A DNA stretch of 64,000 nucleotides. Source: Streptomyces antnestii (GTDB taxonomy: Bacteria > Actinomycetota > Actinomycetes > Streptomycetales > Streptomycetaceae). A program made the translations under genes and the position numbers. Below the pieces are notes generated by a model. The model saw nothing but the letters and a program-made list of their open reading frames with translations, was not told where the DNA came from and did no database searches. This document shows, in pieces, positions 43,971-57,747 of this stretch (its first letter is position 1; every line of letters starts with the position of its first letter). The DNA lies in the NCBI RefSeq assembly GCF_004005495.1, contig NZ_RZYA01000002.1:186001-250000 (forward strand), given 5' to 3'.

Positions 43971-45683
43971 TCACCAGGTGGTGCTGACGGCTTCCTTGCG
44001 GAGCCGGAACCAGTAGAAGCCGTGACCCGCGAGGGTCAGCAGATACGGGAGCCGGCCGATTGCGGGGAAGCGGACCCCACCGATGAGCTCGACCGGGTGT
44101 CGGCCGTCGAAGGCCTGGAGGTCGAGTTCGGTGGGCTGCGCGAAACGCGAGAAGTTGTGCACGCACAGCACCAAGTCATCTTTGTACTCGCGCAGGAACG
44201 CGATCACCGCCGGGTTGGACGACGGGAGTTCGGTGTAGGAACCGAGTCCGAACGCCTCGTTCTGCTTGCGGATCTCGATCATCCTGCGCGTCCAGTGCAG
44301 CAGGGACGACGGGGACGACATGGACGCTTCCACGTTCGTGACCTGGTAGCCGTAGACCGGGTCCATGATCGTGGGCAGGTAGAGCCGGCCGGGGTCGCTG
44401 GACGAGAAGCCCGCGTTGCGGTCCGGGGTCCACTGCATCGGGGTGCGCACGGCGTCACGGTCGCCGAGCCAGATGTTGTCGCCCATCCCGATCTCGTCGC
44501 CGTAGTACAGGATCGGCGAGCCGGGCAGGGACAGGAGGAGCGCGGTGAAGAGCTCGATCTGGTTGCGGTCGTTGTCGAGGAGCGGGGCGAGGCGGCGGCG
44601 GATGCCGATGTTCGCCCGCATCCGCGGATCCTTCGCGTACTCCGCGTACATGTAGTCACGTTCGTCGTCCGTGACCATTTCCAGCGTCAGCTCGTCGTGG
44701 TTGCGCAGGAAGATGCCCCACTGGCAACTCGACGGAATGGCAGGGGTCTTGGCGAGGATTTCCGACACCGGGTAGCGGGACTCGCGGCGGACGGCCATGA
44801 AGATGCGTGGCATCACCGGGAAGTGGAACGCCATGTGGCACTCGTCGCCGCCCGACGCGTAGTCGCCGAAGTAGTCGACCACGTCTTCAGGCCACTGGTT
44901 GGCCTCGGCGAGCAGGACCGTGTCCGGGTAGTGGGTGTCCACCTCGGCCCGTACGCGCTTCAGGAACGCGTGGGACGCCGGCAGGTTCTCGCAGTTGGTG
45001 CCCTCCTCGGCGTAGAGGTAGGGCACGGCGTCGAGCCGGAATCCGTCGATGCCGAGGTCCAGCCAGAACTTCAGGGCGGCGAGGATCTCCTCCTGGACGC
45101 GCGGGTTCTCGTAGTTGAGGTCCGGCTGGTGGGAGAAGAAGCGGTGCCAGAAGTACTGCTTGCGGACCGGGTCGAACGTCCAGTTGGACGCTTCCGTGTC
45201 GACGAAGATGATGCGGGCGTCCGGGTACTGCTTGTCGTCGTCCGCCCAGACGTAGTAGTCCCCGTACGGGCCGGTGGGGTCGCTGCGCGACTCCTGGAAC
45301 CACGGATGCTGGTCGCTCGTGTGGTTCATGACGAAGTCGATGATCACGCGCATGCCGCGCTGGTGGGCCGCGTCCACGAACTCCACGAAGTCGGCGAGAT
45401 TGCCGAACTCGGGCAGGACGGCGGTGTAGTCGGAGACGTCGTAACCGCCGTCTCGGAGTGGGGACTTGAAGAACGGGGGCAACCAGAGGCAGTCGACGCC
45501 GAGCCACTGCAGGTAGTCGAGGCGGGACGTGATGCCTTTGAGGTCGCCGACGCCGTCGCCGTTGCTGTCCTGGAAGGAGCGGACGAGGACCTCATAGAAC
45601 ACGGCCCGTTTGAACCAGTCGGGGTCGCGGTCCTTGGCGGGGGTGTCTTCGAACGTGTCCGGGACGGGCTTGTTGACGATCAT
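43971..45683 (-). CDS. treS: Trehalose synthase/maltose isomerase (GH13_16)
   Basis: 570 residues. TreS interconverts trehalose and maltose. GH13 motifs: [16 protein letters not shown], nucleophile at Asp218 ([16 protein letters not shown]), acid/base at Glu260 ([14 protein letters not shown]), and [12 protein letters not shown]. It is a free-standing TreS, not fused to maltokinase. ATG at 45683 overlaps the glgE stop (ATGA) and has GGAGGG upstream. Its place after glgE and before mak is the standard streptomycete order. Confidence 0.96.
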   Translation of the reverse strand: MIVNKPVPDTFEDTPAKDRDPDWFKRAVFYEVLVRSFQDSNGDGVGDLKGITSRLDYLQWLGVDCLWLPPFFKSPLRDGGYDVSDYTAVLPEFGNLADFVEFVDAAHQRGMRVIIDFVMNHTSDQHPWFQESRSDPTGPYGDYYVWADDDKQYPDARIIFVDTEASNWTFDPVRKQYFWHRFFSHQPDLNYENPRVQEEILAALKFWLDLGIDGFRLDAVPYLYAEEGTNCENLPASHAFLKRVRAEVDTHYPDTVLLAEANQWPEDVVDYFGDYASGGDECHMAFHFPVMPRIFMAVRRESRYPVSEILAKTPAIPSSCQWGIFLRNHDELTLEMVTDDERDYMYAEYAKDPRMRANIGIRRRLAPLLDNDRNQIELFTALLLSLPGSPILYYGDEIGMGDNIWLGDRDAVRTPMQWTPDRNAGFSSSDPGRLYLPTIMDPVYGYQVTNVEASMSSPSSLLHWTRRMIEIRKQNEAFGLGSYTELPSSNPAVIAFLREYKDDLVLCVHNFSRFAQPTELDLQAFDGRHPVELIGGVRFPAIGRLPYLLTLAGHGFYWFRLRKEAVSTTW

Positions 45684-47689
45684 GTGGTGGGTGACCCTCC
45701 GGTGGGCGGTGAGGACGGTCGCAGGACGGTGAGGATGTGCGCGGGCGCGCGGCCCGGTTCGAGGCGCACGTAGTTCGTCCTGCCCCATTGGTATGTCTCG
45801 CCGGTCAGCTCGTCGTGGACCGGCACCGTCGCGTGTGCGTCGAGTCCGAGCTGAGGCATGTCCAGAGAAACCGTCGCCTCCTTCGTGTGGTGGGGGTCGA
45901 GATTCACGACCACCAGGACCGTGTCCGCGCCCGAGCGCTTGCTGTAGGCGATGACCGCGTCGTTGTCGGTGTGGTGGAAGTGCAGATTGCGCAGCCGGCG
46001 CAGCGCGGGGTGGCCGCGCCTGACGTGGTTGAGGGTGGTGATGAGGGGGGCGATCGAACGGCCCTCGCGCTCCGCCGACTCCCAGTCGCGCGGACGCAGT
46101 TCGTACTTCTCCGAGTGCAGGTACTCCTCGCCGCCCCGGCGGGCCGGGGTGTTCTCGCACAGCTCGTACCCGGCGTACACGCCCCAGGCCGGTGAGAGCG
46201 TGGCCGCCAGCACGGCGCGCACCTCGAACGCGGTGCGCCCGCCCTTCTGGAGGTAGCCGGGCAGGATGTCCGGCGTGTTCACGAAGAAGTTCGGCCGCAT
46301 GTAGGCCGCCGTGTCCCGGGACAGCTCGGTCAGATACTCGGTGAGCTCCTGCTTGGTGTCGCGCCATGTGAAGTACGTGTACGACTGCTGGAAGCCGGCC
46401 TTTGCCAGCTCCCGCATGATCGCGGGCCGGGTGAACGCCTCGGCGAGGAAGACGACGTCGGGGTCGGTGCGGTTGATGTCGGCGATCACCCGCTCCCAGA
46501 ACACGACGGGCTTGGTGTGCGGGTTGTCCACGCGGAAGACACGCACCCCGTGCCGCATCCAGAAGCGCAGGATCCGGGTCGTCTCCTCGATCAGGCCCGG
46601 CATGTCCTGGTCGAAGGCGATCGGGTAGATGTCCTGGTACTTCTTCGGCGGGTTCTCCGCGTACGCGATCGTGCCGTCGGGCCGGTGCTGGAACCACTCC
46701 GGGTGCTTCTCCACCCACGGATGGTCGGGCGAGCACTGGAGCGCGAAGTCGAGGGCGATCTCCAGACCGAGTTCCTCGGCCCGGCGCACGAACGCGTCGA
46801 AGTCGTCGAGGGTGCCGAGGTCCGGGTGGATCGCGTCATGGCCACCCTCCGGCGAGCCGACCGCCCACGGCACACCGACGTCCCACGGGTCGGCCGACAG
46901 ACTGTTGTCTGGCCCCTTGCGGTACGTCGTGCCGATGGGGTGGATCGGGGGCAGGTAGACCACGTCGAAGCCCATGGCCGCGATCGCGGGGAGGCGGGCG
47001 GCAGCGGTCTTGAAGGTGCCGCTCACGGGACGTTCGCCGGCCCGGACCACGGCCCCCTCGGAGCGCGGGAACATCTCGTACCACGCGCCGTACAGGGCCC
47101 GTTCGCGCTCGACGAGCAGCGGCAGGGGGGCCGAGCGGGAGACGTGCTCGCGCAGCGGGTGGTCGGCGAGGGCGGCGGTGACGTCCGGGGAGAGGGCCGC
47201 CGCGTGGCGGGCGGCGGGCGGCCGCGTATCGTCGCGGAGCGCGTCCACGGCCGCGAGGACCGCGTCCCGGGCCGGGCCTTCCGGCACTCCGGAGGCGGCC
47301 CGCTCGTACAGCTCGGCGCCCTCCTCCAGGATCAGCTCGGTGTCGATCCCGGCCGGGACCTTGATGCCCGCCGACCGGCGCCACGAGGACACGGGATCGC
47401 CCCACGCCTCCACCAGGAACGTCCAGTTGCCCACGGCCGTAGGGGTGACGTCGGCGCCCCACCGGTCGCTGCCCGGCGACAGTTCGCGCATCGGGGTCCA
47501 CGGTCCGGGCCGGCCGTCGGGGTCACGCAGCACGACATTGGCGCCGACCGCGGCATGGCCTTCGCCGAAGACCGTCGCGCTGACCTGGAAGGACTCGCCC
47601 GGAACCGCCTTGGCCGGACGCCTGCCGCAGTCGACGGCCGGGCGTACGTCCACGATCGGGACGCGGCTCGTCACCGTTCCTGGGTTCAT
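45680..47689 (-). CDS. glgE: Alpha-1,4-glucan:maltose-1-phosphate maltosyltransferase (GH13_3)
   Basis: 669 residues. GlgE extends alpha-glucan with maltosyl units from maltose 1-phosphate. N-terminal beta domain, then the helical bundle insert and GH13 barrel. Active-site residues: Asp388 in [14 protein letters not shown], Glu417 in [11 protein letters not shown] and Asp474 in [30 protein letters not shown] is the substrate-binding signature. ATG with GGAGG eight bases upstream. First gene of the operon; Streptomyces uses it for glycogen-like storage tied to development. Confidence 0.97.
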   Translation of the reverse strand: MNPGTVTSRVPIVDVRPAVDCGRRPAKAVPGESFQVSATVFGEGHAAVGANVVLRDPDGRPGPWTPMRELSPGSDRWGADVTPTAVGNWTFLVEAWGDPVSSWRRSAGIKVPAGIDTELILEEGAELYERAASGVPEGPARDAVLAAVDALRDDTRPPAARHAAALSPDVTAALADHPLREHVSRSAPLPLLVERERALYGAWYEMFPRSEGAVVRAGERPVSGTFKTAAARLPAIAAMGFDVVYLPPIHPIGTTYRKGPDNSLSADPWDVGVPWAVGSPEGGHDAIHPDLGTLDDFDAFVRRAEELGLEIALDFALQCSPDHPWVEKHPEWFQHRPDGTIAYAENPPKKYQDIYPIAFDQDMPGLIEETTRILRFWMRHGVRVFRVDNPHTKPVVFWERVIADINRTDPDVVFLAEAFTRPAIMRELAKAGFQQSYTYFTWRDTKQELTEYLTELSRDTAAYMRPNFFVNTPDILPGYLQKGGRTAFEVRAVLAATLSPAWGVYAGYELCENTPARRGGEEYLHSEKYELRPRDWESAEREGRSIAPLITTLNHVRRGHPALRRLRNLHFHHTDNDAVIAYSKRSGADTVLVVVNLDPHHTKEATVSLDMPQLGLDAHATVPVHDELTGETYQWGRTNYVRLEPGRAPAHILTVLRPSSPPTGGSPTT

Positions 47690-47791
47690 CGGTTGTACCT
47701 CCGCCGTGCTCGAGGTCTGCCCGCTCCCGCTGTGGGCGGGCCGCCGGGTTCACATGCGCCGCGGGACGGGCCGTCATCCGCACACCAGTTG

Positions 47792-47810
47792 GCCCGGCCC
47801 GTGGCCGGGC
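47792..47810 (-). terminator. GC-rich hairpin ahead of glgE
   Basis: GCCCGGCC and GGCCGGGC at 47792-47799 and 47803-47810 form an 8-bp stem with a 3-nt loop, between the DUF5133 stop and glgE on the minus strand. It may end the DUF5133 transcript or act in the glgE leader. Confidence 0.4.
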
Positions 47811-47942
47811 ACAGCCGATGACGGGTCGACGGCCTGCGCCCCTCCGGCGACACGCTACGGGAGCCGACCGGCGTCGGCCTGTCGGGAAATGCCCCGATTT
47901 CTGCGTGTCGTCCGGCGCCCTGTGTCGACCGGAGGGGTCGGA

Positions 47943-48215
47943 CTACCGCCCGCTGCAGGCGGCGACCGCGACAGCGGTGGCCGCGAGCGGCGGGGCGGCC
48001 ATGGGCGGATGCTCCACCCCGGGCCGGAGATACCGTTCGGCCGCGTCCGCGGCCTCGCGTCCACAGCGCTTCCCCATCAGCACGCACAGCGTGTAGGCCA
48101 CGTCCTCGAAGTGCGCGCGCACCTGGTGGTCCGCGGGCGCCGCGAGCAACAGGCGTTCCCACGCGCGGTACTGCGCCAGATGACTGGCGACCTTGGTTTT
48201 GGTAGGCAGCAACAT
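47943..48215 (-). CDS. DUF5133-family small protein
   Basis: About 90 residues. The pattern TKVASHLAQYRAWERLLLAAP, VRAHFEDVAYTLCVLMGKRCGREAADAAERYL matches the short helical DUF5133 proteins common in Streptomyces, as far as I recall the family. The C-terminus is rich in Ala and Pro. Function is not known. ATG at 48215 with GGGAAG upstream; an in-frame GTG four codons earlier is possible. It lies upstream of the glgE operon on the same strand, with a hairpin between them. Confidence 0.72.
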   Translation of the reverse strand: MLLPTKTKVASHLAQYRAWERLLLAAPADHQVRAHFEDVAYTLCVLMGKRCGREAADAAERYLRPGVEHPPMAAPPLAATAVAVAACSGR

Positions 48216-48519
48216 GTCGCTGTTCACTTCCCACTCTCGAGTGCGCACGGTGCACCGGGCCGGTGCGCGGGGGCCGTGCACGGAGAGGTACCGGCCCACT
48301 ACTCCGATCGGTACCCCGTCCCATGGTGCATTTGGCGGCACTTCCCGTCCTGTTGGAGCTTCAACGACGCCGGGGCCGGCTCCTCGTGTTGCACGAATGG
48401 AGTAGCACTCCCATGCTGGGGCTGACTCAGGAGCGATCAGCGCTCACGCTACGTGTTCGGGGTACGGCCCGAAGGGGCGAACAACGAGCGGGAGCTTCGC
48501 CGGTGAGGAGCCGAAGACG
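48216..48519. other. Intergenic region between DUF5133 and HATPase-like genes
   Basis: About 304 bases between two divergent genes. It should hold both promoters. A 5-bp stem GAGCG-ATCAG-CGCTC sits at 48431-48445. No gene, RNA or strong repeat is visible. Confidence 0.6.
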
Positions 48520-49086
48520 ATGAACGCAGTGCCCTGCTACTACCACCTCGATGTCGAGGTCAGCTCGGAGCGCGTCGGACAGGTCAGGCGCATTCTGGCC
48601 GCCCACCTCCGGTACTGGAAGCTGGACATTCTCGTCGAGCCCGTCTGCCGAGGCGTCGAGGTGCTGCTTCACACGATCGACGAGCACTCCACGGACAAGA
48701 ACACCACGGTCGAGATGTGGTGGAACGGCCAGCACCTGATCACCGCGGTGTCCGACCACGAACGTGAACTGCCCGGCCACGCCCCGCAGGGATGTTTCGC
48801 GGAGATCGCCGCGCTGAGCGACGGCTGGGGCGGTTGCGCCACGGCCACCGGAAAGATCATCTGGTTCTCGCGCAGGGCCCGTCTCGGTGAGCGCGCCCCG
48901 CTGGTCCCGGCCGGACCCGCGCCCACCATCCGGGAGGCGCTGGAGATGCCCCGCGAGGAACCGGTCCCGGCCTACGCCGGATCAGCGCTCCGGGAACCGC
49001 TCGTGGCCGCGGCCCCGGCCGCCCGCGCCGGCGGACCGGGAGTGTCCGTCCCGCGCCACATCGTCCGCCCGGCCCCGGCCGGATAG
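48520..49086 (+). CDS. Small HATPase-like regulatory protein (divergent RsbW type)
   Basis: 188 residues. The first ~125 resemble the GHKL/anti-sigma ATPase fold: YYHLDVEVSSERVGQVRRILAAHLRYWKLDILVEPVCRGVEVLLHTI, then TVEMWWNGQHLITAVSDHE, and ALSDGWGGCATATGKIIWFSRR at the end. The N-box and G1 residues of active ATPases are weak or missing. The last 60 residues are Pro/Ala-rich and look disordered. ATG with GAGGAG upstream. Divergent from DUF5133 and the glgE operon. It may be a binding partner rather than an enzyme. Confidence 0.65.
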   Translation: MNAVPCYYHLDVEVSSERVGQVRRILAAHLRYWKLDILVEPVCRGVEVLLHTIDEHSTDKNTTVEMWWNGQHLITAVSDHERELPGHAPQGCFAEIAALSDGWGGCATATGKIIWFSRRARLGERAPLVPAGPAPTIREALEMPREEPVPAYAGSALREPLVAAAPAARAGGPGVSVPRHIVRPAPAG

Positions 49087-49262
49087 ACGCCACACCGCGC
49101 TCCGTCCGGAGCGCACCGTCCCGGGCCGCGGCCTGCTTCGGCAGCCGCGGCCCGGCGGCGTGTCAGGGGGCGCCGCCCGTAAGGGCGAAGGACGCGGGCA
49201 CAGTCGGGGCGCGGGCGGCGCGGTGACGACACAGCCACCAAGATCATCCGTACGGTGGCCGG

Positions 49263-51380
<2,118 letters not shown>

Positions 51381-51384
51381 CAGC

Positions 51385-51424
51385 TCCTGCGGTGGGCCGG
51401 ACACACGGTCGGCCCACCGCAGGA
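51385..51424. terminator. 15-bp perfect hairpin between glgX and mannosidase genes
   Basis: Arms at 51385-51399 and 51410-51424 are exact reverse complements with a 10-nt loop, between convergent stops at 51380 and 51432. Confidence 0.75.
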
Positions 51425-51431
51425 CACCGGC

Positions 51432-54400
51432 TCAGGCCCGCTTCAGGCGCAGCGTCACCAGCTCGAAGGGACGCAGCGACAGCGTGATGCGCTCCCCGTC
51501 CCGCTCGGGGGCCGCCGCGTCGGCGAGCGGACGCTCCAGCAGGTCCGTCGCCGTCGCGGCCGCGACCTCGAAGCCCGCCGTGAGCGTGGCCCGCACCCGC
51601 CCGCCACGCGACTCGTGGAAGCGGACCACCACGTCGCCGGAGCCGTCGTCGGCCAGCTTGACCGCCGTCACGACCACCGCGTCCCGGTCGACACCCACGA
51701 GCGGCGCCACCTCACCGGAGCCGGTGACGCGCCGTTCGGGCAGGTTGATCCGCCAGCCCTCGCGGACCGCGTCGCCGATCGCCGCGCCCGGCACCAGCGC
51801 GTGCCGGAAGCGGTGCACACCCTGGTCCGTCTCCGGGTCGGGGAAGCGCGGCGCGCGCAGCAGCGACACCCGCACGGTCGTCGTGGTGCCCGAGTCACTG
51901 TCCCGCACGGCCCGCGTCACGTCGTGCCCGTACGTGGAGTCGTTGACGAGCGAGACACCCCAGCCGGGCTCCTCGATGTGCACGAACCGGTGGTTGCACG
52001 CCTCGAACTTGGCGGCCTCCCAGCTGGTGTTGGTGTGCGTGGGCCGGTAGAAGTGCCCGAACTGCGTCTCGGACGCGTACCGCTCCGCGTGGATGTCCAG
52101 CGGGAACGCCAGCTTCAGGAACTTCTCCGTCTCGTGCCAGTCGACCTCGGTGTCGATGCCGAGCCGCCGCTCACCCGCCGCGAGCGAGAGCACCTGGGTG
52201 ACGCGCGAGTCGCCGAAGCTGCGCACCACGCGCACCGAGGCGCCGTCGCCGGGTGCCACCTCGTCGGCGTCCACGAGATCGGTGACCGTGTTGCGGTAGA
52301 ACTCGTCGACGTCCCACGCGTCCCACATGTTCGGGAAGTCCGGGTGGATCTGGAGCAGGTTCGCCGCCTGCCCCGGAGCCACCGTCTCGCGCCCCGCGAC
52401 CAGGTCGTACGCGGACACGACCAGGCCCCGGCCGTCGACCTCGACCCGCAGCAGCCCGTTGTCCAGGACGTAGCCGCCCGCGGAGCGCGAGGCGATCGCC
52501 GACTCGCCCTCGACGACGGGGGTACGGGCGCCACCCGCGGGCACACCGTCACGGGTGTGCGGCGCCGCGTTGAAGACGAGGGTCCCCGAGCCCTCGCCCG
52601 CGAGGGCGCGCTGCGCCGCTCCGATGATCCCGGTCAGCTCGTCGGCGACCCGCTCGTACGTCCTCCGCGCCTCGCGGTGCACCCAGGCGATGGACGAGCC
52701 GGGCAGGATGTCGTGGAACTGGTGCAGCAGCACCGTCTTCCAGATCCGGTCCAACTCCTCGTAGGGATACGGGAATCCGACCCGCACCGCGGCCGTCGCG
52801 GCCCACAGCTCGGCCTCGCGCAGCAGATGCTCGCTGCGCCGGTTGCCCTGCTTGGTCTTCGCCTGGCTGGTGAGAGTCGCCCGATGCAGTTCGAGGTACA
52901 GCTCACCCACCCACACCGGCGCGTCCGGGTACTCGGCCTCGGCCTTCCCGAAGAACTCCGCCGGCGTCTCCCACACCACCGTCGCGGACCCTTCGAGGTC
53001 GCGAAGGCGGGCCGCCTTCGCGACCATCTCCCGCGTGGTGCCACCGCCGCCGTCGCCCCAGCCGGTCGGCGCGAGCGAGTGCCGGGCGACGCCCTTGTCC
53101 TTGAAGTTCCTCGCCGCGTGGGCGATCTCGCTGCCCTTCATGGAGCAGTTGTACGTGTCGACCGGCGGGAAGTGCGTGAAGATCCGCGTGCCGTCGATGC
53201 CCTCCCACCGGAACGTGTGGTGGGGGAACTTGTTGGTCTGCGACCACGAGATCTTCTGCGTGAGCAGCCACTTGGAACCCGCGGCCTTGATGATCTGCGG
53301 CAGACCCGCCGCGAAGCCGAACGTGTCGGGCAGCCACGCCTCGTCGTTCTCCACCCCGAACTCGTCGAGGAAGAACCGCTTCCCGTGCACGAACTGACGG
53401 GCCATCGCCTCCGAGCCCGGCATGTTCGTGTCCGACTCCACCCACATGCCGCCCGCCGGTACGAACCGCCCGTCCGCGACCGCCTTCTTCACCCGCGCCC
53501 ACACCTCGGGCCGGTGCTCCTTGACCCACGCCCACTGCTGGGCCTGCGACATCGCGAACACGAAGTCGGGCTCGTCCTCCAGGAGCGCCGTCATGTTCGA
53601 CGTCGTACGGGCCACCTTGCGCACCGTCTCGCGCAGCGGCCACAGCCACGCCGAGTCGATGTGCGCGTGTCCGACGGCGCTGATGCGGTGCGCGGACGGG
53701 ACGGCCGGCGCGGACAGCACGTCGGTGAGCCGCGAACGGGCCGCGGCCGCCGTGCCGTTGACATCCTGGAGGTCCACCGCGTCGAGGGCGCGCTCAACTG
53801 CCCGCAGGATGTCGTAGCGCCGAGCGGAGTCCGCCGGCAGCTCGGCCATCAGCTCGCCGAGCACCTCCAGGTCGATGACCAGCTGCCACACGTCCTCGTC
53901 GAGGACCGCGAGATCCATTCGGGCCAGCGTGTACTGCGGCTCGCTGCCCGCGGTCTCCCTGTCGCCCAACTGCGTGGGCAGGAAGGGGTGGTAGTCGAGG
54001 ATGACCGGGTTGGACGCCGCCTCGATGTGCAGGCGCACCTCCTCGCCGCCCTCGACCGGGGCGCCGATCCGCACCCACTGGTTGCGCGGGTTGAGGCCCT
54101 TCACCGGGGTGCCGTCCGGGCGGTAGACGAGGCCCTCGCACTGGAAGCCGGGCATGTTCTCGTCGAAGCCGAGGTCGAGGATCGCCTCCACGGTCCGGCC
54201 CGCCCACGCCTCGGGCACCGTACCGGTCACGCGGAACCAGCAGGTGGCCCACGGGGCGCCCCAGCGCGCGCCCACCGCGATCGGCTCGGGCGTGGCCGCG
54301 AGCCCATCGGCGACCGGCACCGGCTCGCCGGGCGCGTTCCACACCGCGACCTCCAGCGGCACGGACTCGGGGTACACGGCGGGTCGGATGCGCTCGTCGA

Positions 54401-54446
54401 GGACGCGCTTGAGACGGGCTTCGACCAGGGTGCGGTCGTCATGCAT
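51432..54446 (-). CDS. Alpha-mannosidase, glycoside hydrolase family 38
   Basis: 1004 residues, no signal peptide, so cytoplasmic. The metal-binding HAHIDSAWLWPLRETVRK begins at residue 260 (His262, Asp264), the nucleophile is Asp339 in WVESDTNMPG, and HQFHDILPGSSIAWVH at 575-590 carries another metal ligand. The N-terminal jelly roll and long C-terminal beta domains are complete. GH38 removes alpha-linked mannose. ATG at 54446. Last gene of an operon with an ABC importer and a GH5-like enzyme, so it should trim imported mannosides. Confidence 0.95.
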   Translation of the reverse strand: MHDDRTLVEARLKRVLDERIRPAVYPESVPLEVAVWNAPGEPVPVADGLAATPEPIAVGARWGAPWATCWFRVTGTVPEAWAGRTVEAILDLGFDENMPGFQCEGLVYRPDGTPVKGLNPRNQWVRIGAPVEGGEEVRLHIEAASNPVILDYHPFLPTQLGDRETAGSEPQYTLARMDLAVLDEDVWQLVIDLEVLGELMAELPADSARRYDILRAVERALDAVDLQDVNGTAAAARSRLTDVLSAPAVPSAHRISAVGHAHIDSAWLWPLRETVRKVARTTSNMTALLEDEPDFVFAMSQAQQWAWVKEHRPEVWARVKKAVADGRFVPAGGMWVESDTNMPGSEAMARQFVHGKRFFLDEFGVENDEAWLPDTFGFAAGLPQIIKAAGSKWLLTQKISWSQTNKFPHHTFRWEGIDGTRIFTHFPPVDTYNCSMKGSEIAHAARNFKDKGVARHSLAPTGWGDGGGGTTREMVAKAARLRDLEGSATVVWETPAEFFGKAEAEYPDAPVWVGELYLELHRATLTSQAKTKQGNRRSEHLLREAELWAATAAVRVGFPYPYEELDRIWKTVLLHQFHDILPGSSIAWVHREARRTYERVADELTGIIGAAQRALAGEGSGTLVFNAAPHTRDGVPAGGARTPVVEGESAIASRSAGGYVLDNGLLRVEVDGRGLVVSAYDLVAGRETVAPGQAANLLQIHPDFPNMWDAWDVDEFYRNTVTDLVDADEVAPGDGASVRVVRSFGDSRVTQVLSLAAGERRLGIDTEVDWHETEKFLKLAFPLDIHAERYASETQFGHFYRPTHTNTSWEAAKFEACNHRFVHIEEPGWGVSLVNDSTYGHDVTRAVRDSDSGTTTTVRVSLLRAPRFPDPETDQGVHRFRHALVPGAAIGDAVREGWRINLPERRVTGSGEVAPLVGVDRDAVVVTAVKLADDGSGDVVVRFHESRGGRVRATLTAGFEVAAATATDLLERPLADAAAPERDGERITLSLRPFELVTLRLKRA

Positions 54447-54515
54447 GAGGGGTACTCCGTAGGTCCGTGGTGCGGGTGGTTGCCAGGGGTGGACGGTGGT
54501 GGCGGGCGGGACGCC

Positions 54516-55799
54516 TTACAACTCCCCGACGCGGCCGGCTTCGAACCGTCCGGCGACGCCGGACGGCGTGACCACCTCGGTGATACCGCGCGCGGCCAGG
54601 TGTTCCCTGTCGTCGGCGCGGCTCGCCAGGACCGTGGTGGGCCGGGCCCCGTCGGCGGTGAGCCGGGCGAACGCCTCGAAGACGGCGCCGCCGGGAGCGC
54701 ACACCGAGCGGTGCGGAGCGGCTTCGTCGTCGCCCACGTCGACGACGAGCGCGGTGGTGCGGGGCGCGGGTGTGCGCGGCTCGGCGCGCCGGTCCGCGAC
54801 GATGCGGGCGAGGGCCTTCGCGGCGGGCTTCGGATGCCGGTCGCTCGTCAACAGGCCCAGGCTGTACTCGAGTTCGGGGAAATCGGCGAGATCCCGGCTG
54901 ACGTCGTGCGAGCACCACCAGGTCACGCCCCACAGGCCCGGGCAGTCCAGGGCGTTCTCGACGGTGGCCTCGGTGAAGTGGGCGGCGTGCTCGGCCGGGA
55001 CGAGCGGCGCGGGGGCGCCGACCTCCTGGAGCCACACCGGCCGGTGCGGATCGTCGGCCCACGCCTTGGACAGCTCGACGAGATACGCGGCGTGGTGCTC
55101 GGTCGCGGTGCCCGTACGGCCGTGGCGCTGCGCCGTTCCGTTGAACACCCAGGAGTGCACGGCGGTGAGCGCGCCGAGCCGGGCCGAGTGCGCGGGGGTG
55201 AACGGCTGGTCGTCCTGGTACCAGGCGGCGTCGTACGAGGCGTGCAGATGCGTCCGGCCGGGCGCGCCCTCCTCACACGCCGCGAGCACGCGGCGCAGCC
55301 ACTCGCCCGCCTGCTCCCGCGTGATCCGGTCGGGGTCGGGGTGCGGGCCGGCCGCGAACTGGTTGACCTCGTTGCCGATGGTCATCCCGATGAAGTTGGG
55401 CCGGTCGGCGAGCGCCGCCGCGAGGGTCCGCAGATACGCCACCTCGCCCTCGATCACCTGAGGGTCGGTGAAGATGTTCCGGCGGTGCCAGGTCTGCGTC
55501 CACGCGGGCAGGAAGTCGAAGCTGGACAGGTGGCCCTGGAGTCCGTCCACGTTGATGTCGAGCCCGCGTTCGGCCGCCGCGTCGGCGAGCTGGACGAGCT
55601 GGTCGACGGCGCTCGGGCGGATGAGGGTGCGGTTGGGCTGGAAGTAGGGCCACAGCGGGAAGACCCGGACGTGGTCGAGGCCGAGGGCGGCGATCGAGTC
55701 GAGATCGGCCCGCACGGCGTCGAGGTCGAAGTCGAGCCAGTGGTGGAACCACCCCTGGCTCGGGGTGTAGTTGACGCCGAAGCGCACGGCGGAAGTCAT
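54516..55799 (-). CDS. GH5-like glycoside hydrolase (possible beta-mannosidase, GH5_18 type)
   Basis: 427 residues, cytoplasmic. Clan GH-A barrel: RFGVNYTPSQGWFHHW at the start, DHVRVFPLWPYFQPN, acid/base Glu144 in MTIGNEVNQF and nucleophile Glu259 in VWLQEVGAP. WWCSHDVSRDLADFPELEYSLGLL follows. The FGVNYTPS start and overall run recall GH5_18 beta-mannosidases of bifidobacteria that act on the core Man-beta-GlcNAc of N-glycans; this is recall, not a search result. ATG at 55799 with AGGAC upstream. Between the permeases and the GH38 alpha-mannosidase. Confidence 0.8.
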   Translation of the reverse strand: MTSAVRFGVNYTPSQGWFHHWLDFDLDAVRADLDSIAALGLDHVRVFPLWPYFQPNRTLIRPSAVDQLVQLADAAAERGLDINVDGLQGHLSSFDFLPAWTQTWHRRNIFTDPQVIEGEVAYLRTLAAALADRPNFIGMTIGNEVNQFAAGPHPDPDRITREQAGEWLRRVLAACEEGAPGRTHLHASYDAAWYQDDQPFTPAHSARLGALTAVHSWVFNGTAQRHGRTGTATEHHAAYLVELSKAWADDPHRPVWLQEVGAPAPLVPAEHAAHFTEATVENALDCPGLWGVTWWCSHDVSRDLADFPELEYSLGLLTSDRHPKPAAKALARIVADRRAEPRTPAPRTTALVVDVGDDEAAPHRSVCAPGGAVFEAFARLTADGARPTTVLASRADDREHLAARGITEVVTPSGVAGRFEAGRVGEL

Positions 55800-55852
55800 G
55801 CGGAGTCCTGGTTCTGGAGTACGTGGGGGCTTCGGTGGGACGGCATCCGCGG

Positions 55853-56769
<917 letters not shown>

Positions 56770-56773
<4 letters not shown>

Positions 56774-57729
56774 GCGTCCTCCTTCCGGTCGGCGCGGAGC
56801 ACGAGCAGCATCAGCGCCACGGTGATGACGAAGACGACGACGGAGATCGCCGACGCGTAGCCGACGCGGCCGGTGAGGCCCGTGCCGGTGCGCTGCACGA
56901 GCATCACGAGCGTGGTGTCCTCGCCCGCGGGTCCGCCGTTCGGTCCGGCCATCAGATACACCTCGGAGAACACCTTGAAGGCGGCGACCGAGGACAGCGC
57001 GGCGACCAGGACCATGGTGGAGCGGACGGCCGGGACGGTGACGGTGAAGAAGCGGCGCACCGCGCCCGCACCGTCCACCGCGGCGGCCTCGTGCAGCTCG
57101 CGCGGCACGTTGGCCAGGGCGGCCAGATAAATGATCATGTAGTAGCCGAGGCCCTTCCAGACCGTGACGGCCATGGCGCTCAGCAGGAGCAGCCACTGGT
57201 CGCTGAGGAAGCCGACCCTGCCGATCCCCACGGCTTCGAGAACCGCGTTCACCAGGCCTCGTTCGTCCAGCAGCCACACCCAGATCAGGCCGACCACGAC
57301 GATGGACGCGACCACCGGCGTGTAGAAGGCCGACCGGAAGAAGGTGATGCCCGGGATGTTCTTCTGGACGAGAAGGGCGAGCAGCAGCGGAAGCAGTACG
57401 AGGGCGGGGACGACCCCGACCATGTACAGGACGCTGTTGCGCAGCCCGGTCCAGAACATGTCGTCGTGGAGCAGCTCCCGGAAGTTGTCCAGGCCCACGA
57501 ACGTGCCGGGGATCAGGGTCCGCCGGTCGGTGAAGGCGTTGACCAGGGTGGAGACGAACGGATACAGGATGAAGATGCCGACGACCAGCAGCCCGGGGGC
57601 GGCGAACAGCCAGGGGCTGGTGGGCAGTTGGCGTCGGACGCGGGAGACGGGCCGCGCGCCCGGGGGCTTCGCGGACGGCGTCGCGGGGGATGTCGCGGGG
57701 GTCTTCACGGAGGGAAGGGGACTCGTCAT
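56770..57729 (-). CDS. Sugar ABC transporter permease (MalF-type)
   Basis: 319 residues with six membrane helices and the EAA motif ELHEAAAVDGAGAVRRFFTVTVPAVRS. A Pro-rich N-terminus precedes helix 1 (PWLFAAPGLLVVGIFILYPF). ATG at 57729 lies 18 bases after the binding-protein gene. It pairs with the MalG-type subunit, which overlaps it. Together they form the channel for the sugar bound by the lipoprotein. Confidence 0.93.
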
Positions 57730-57747
57730 GGTGTACGGCTCCGGGGC

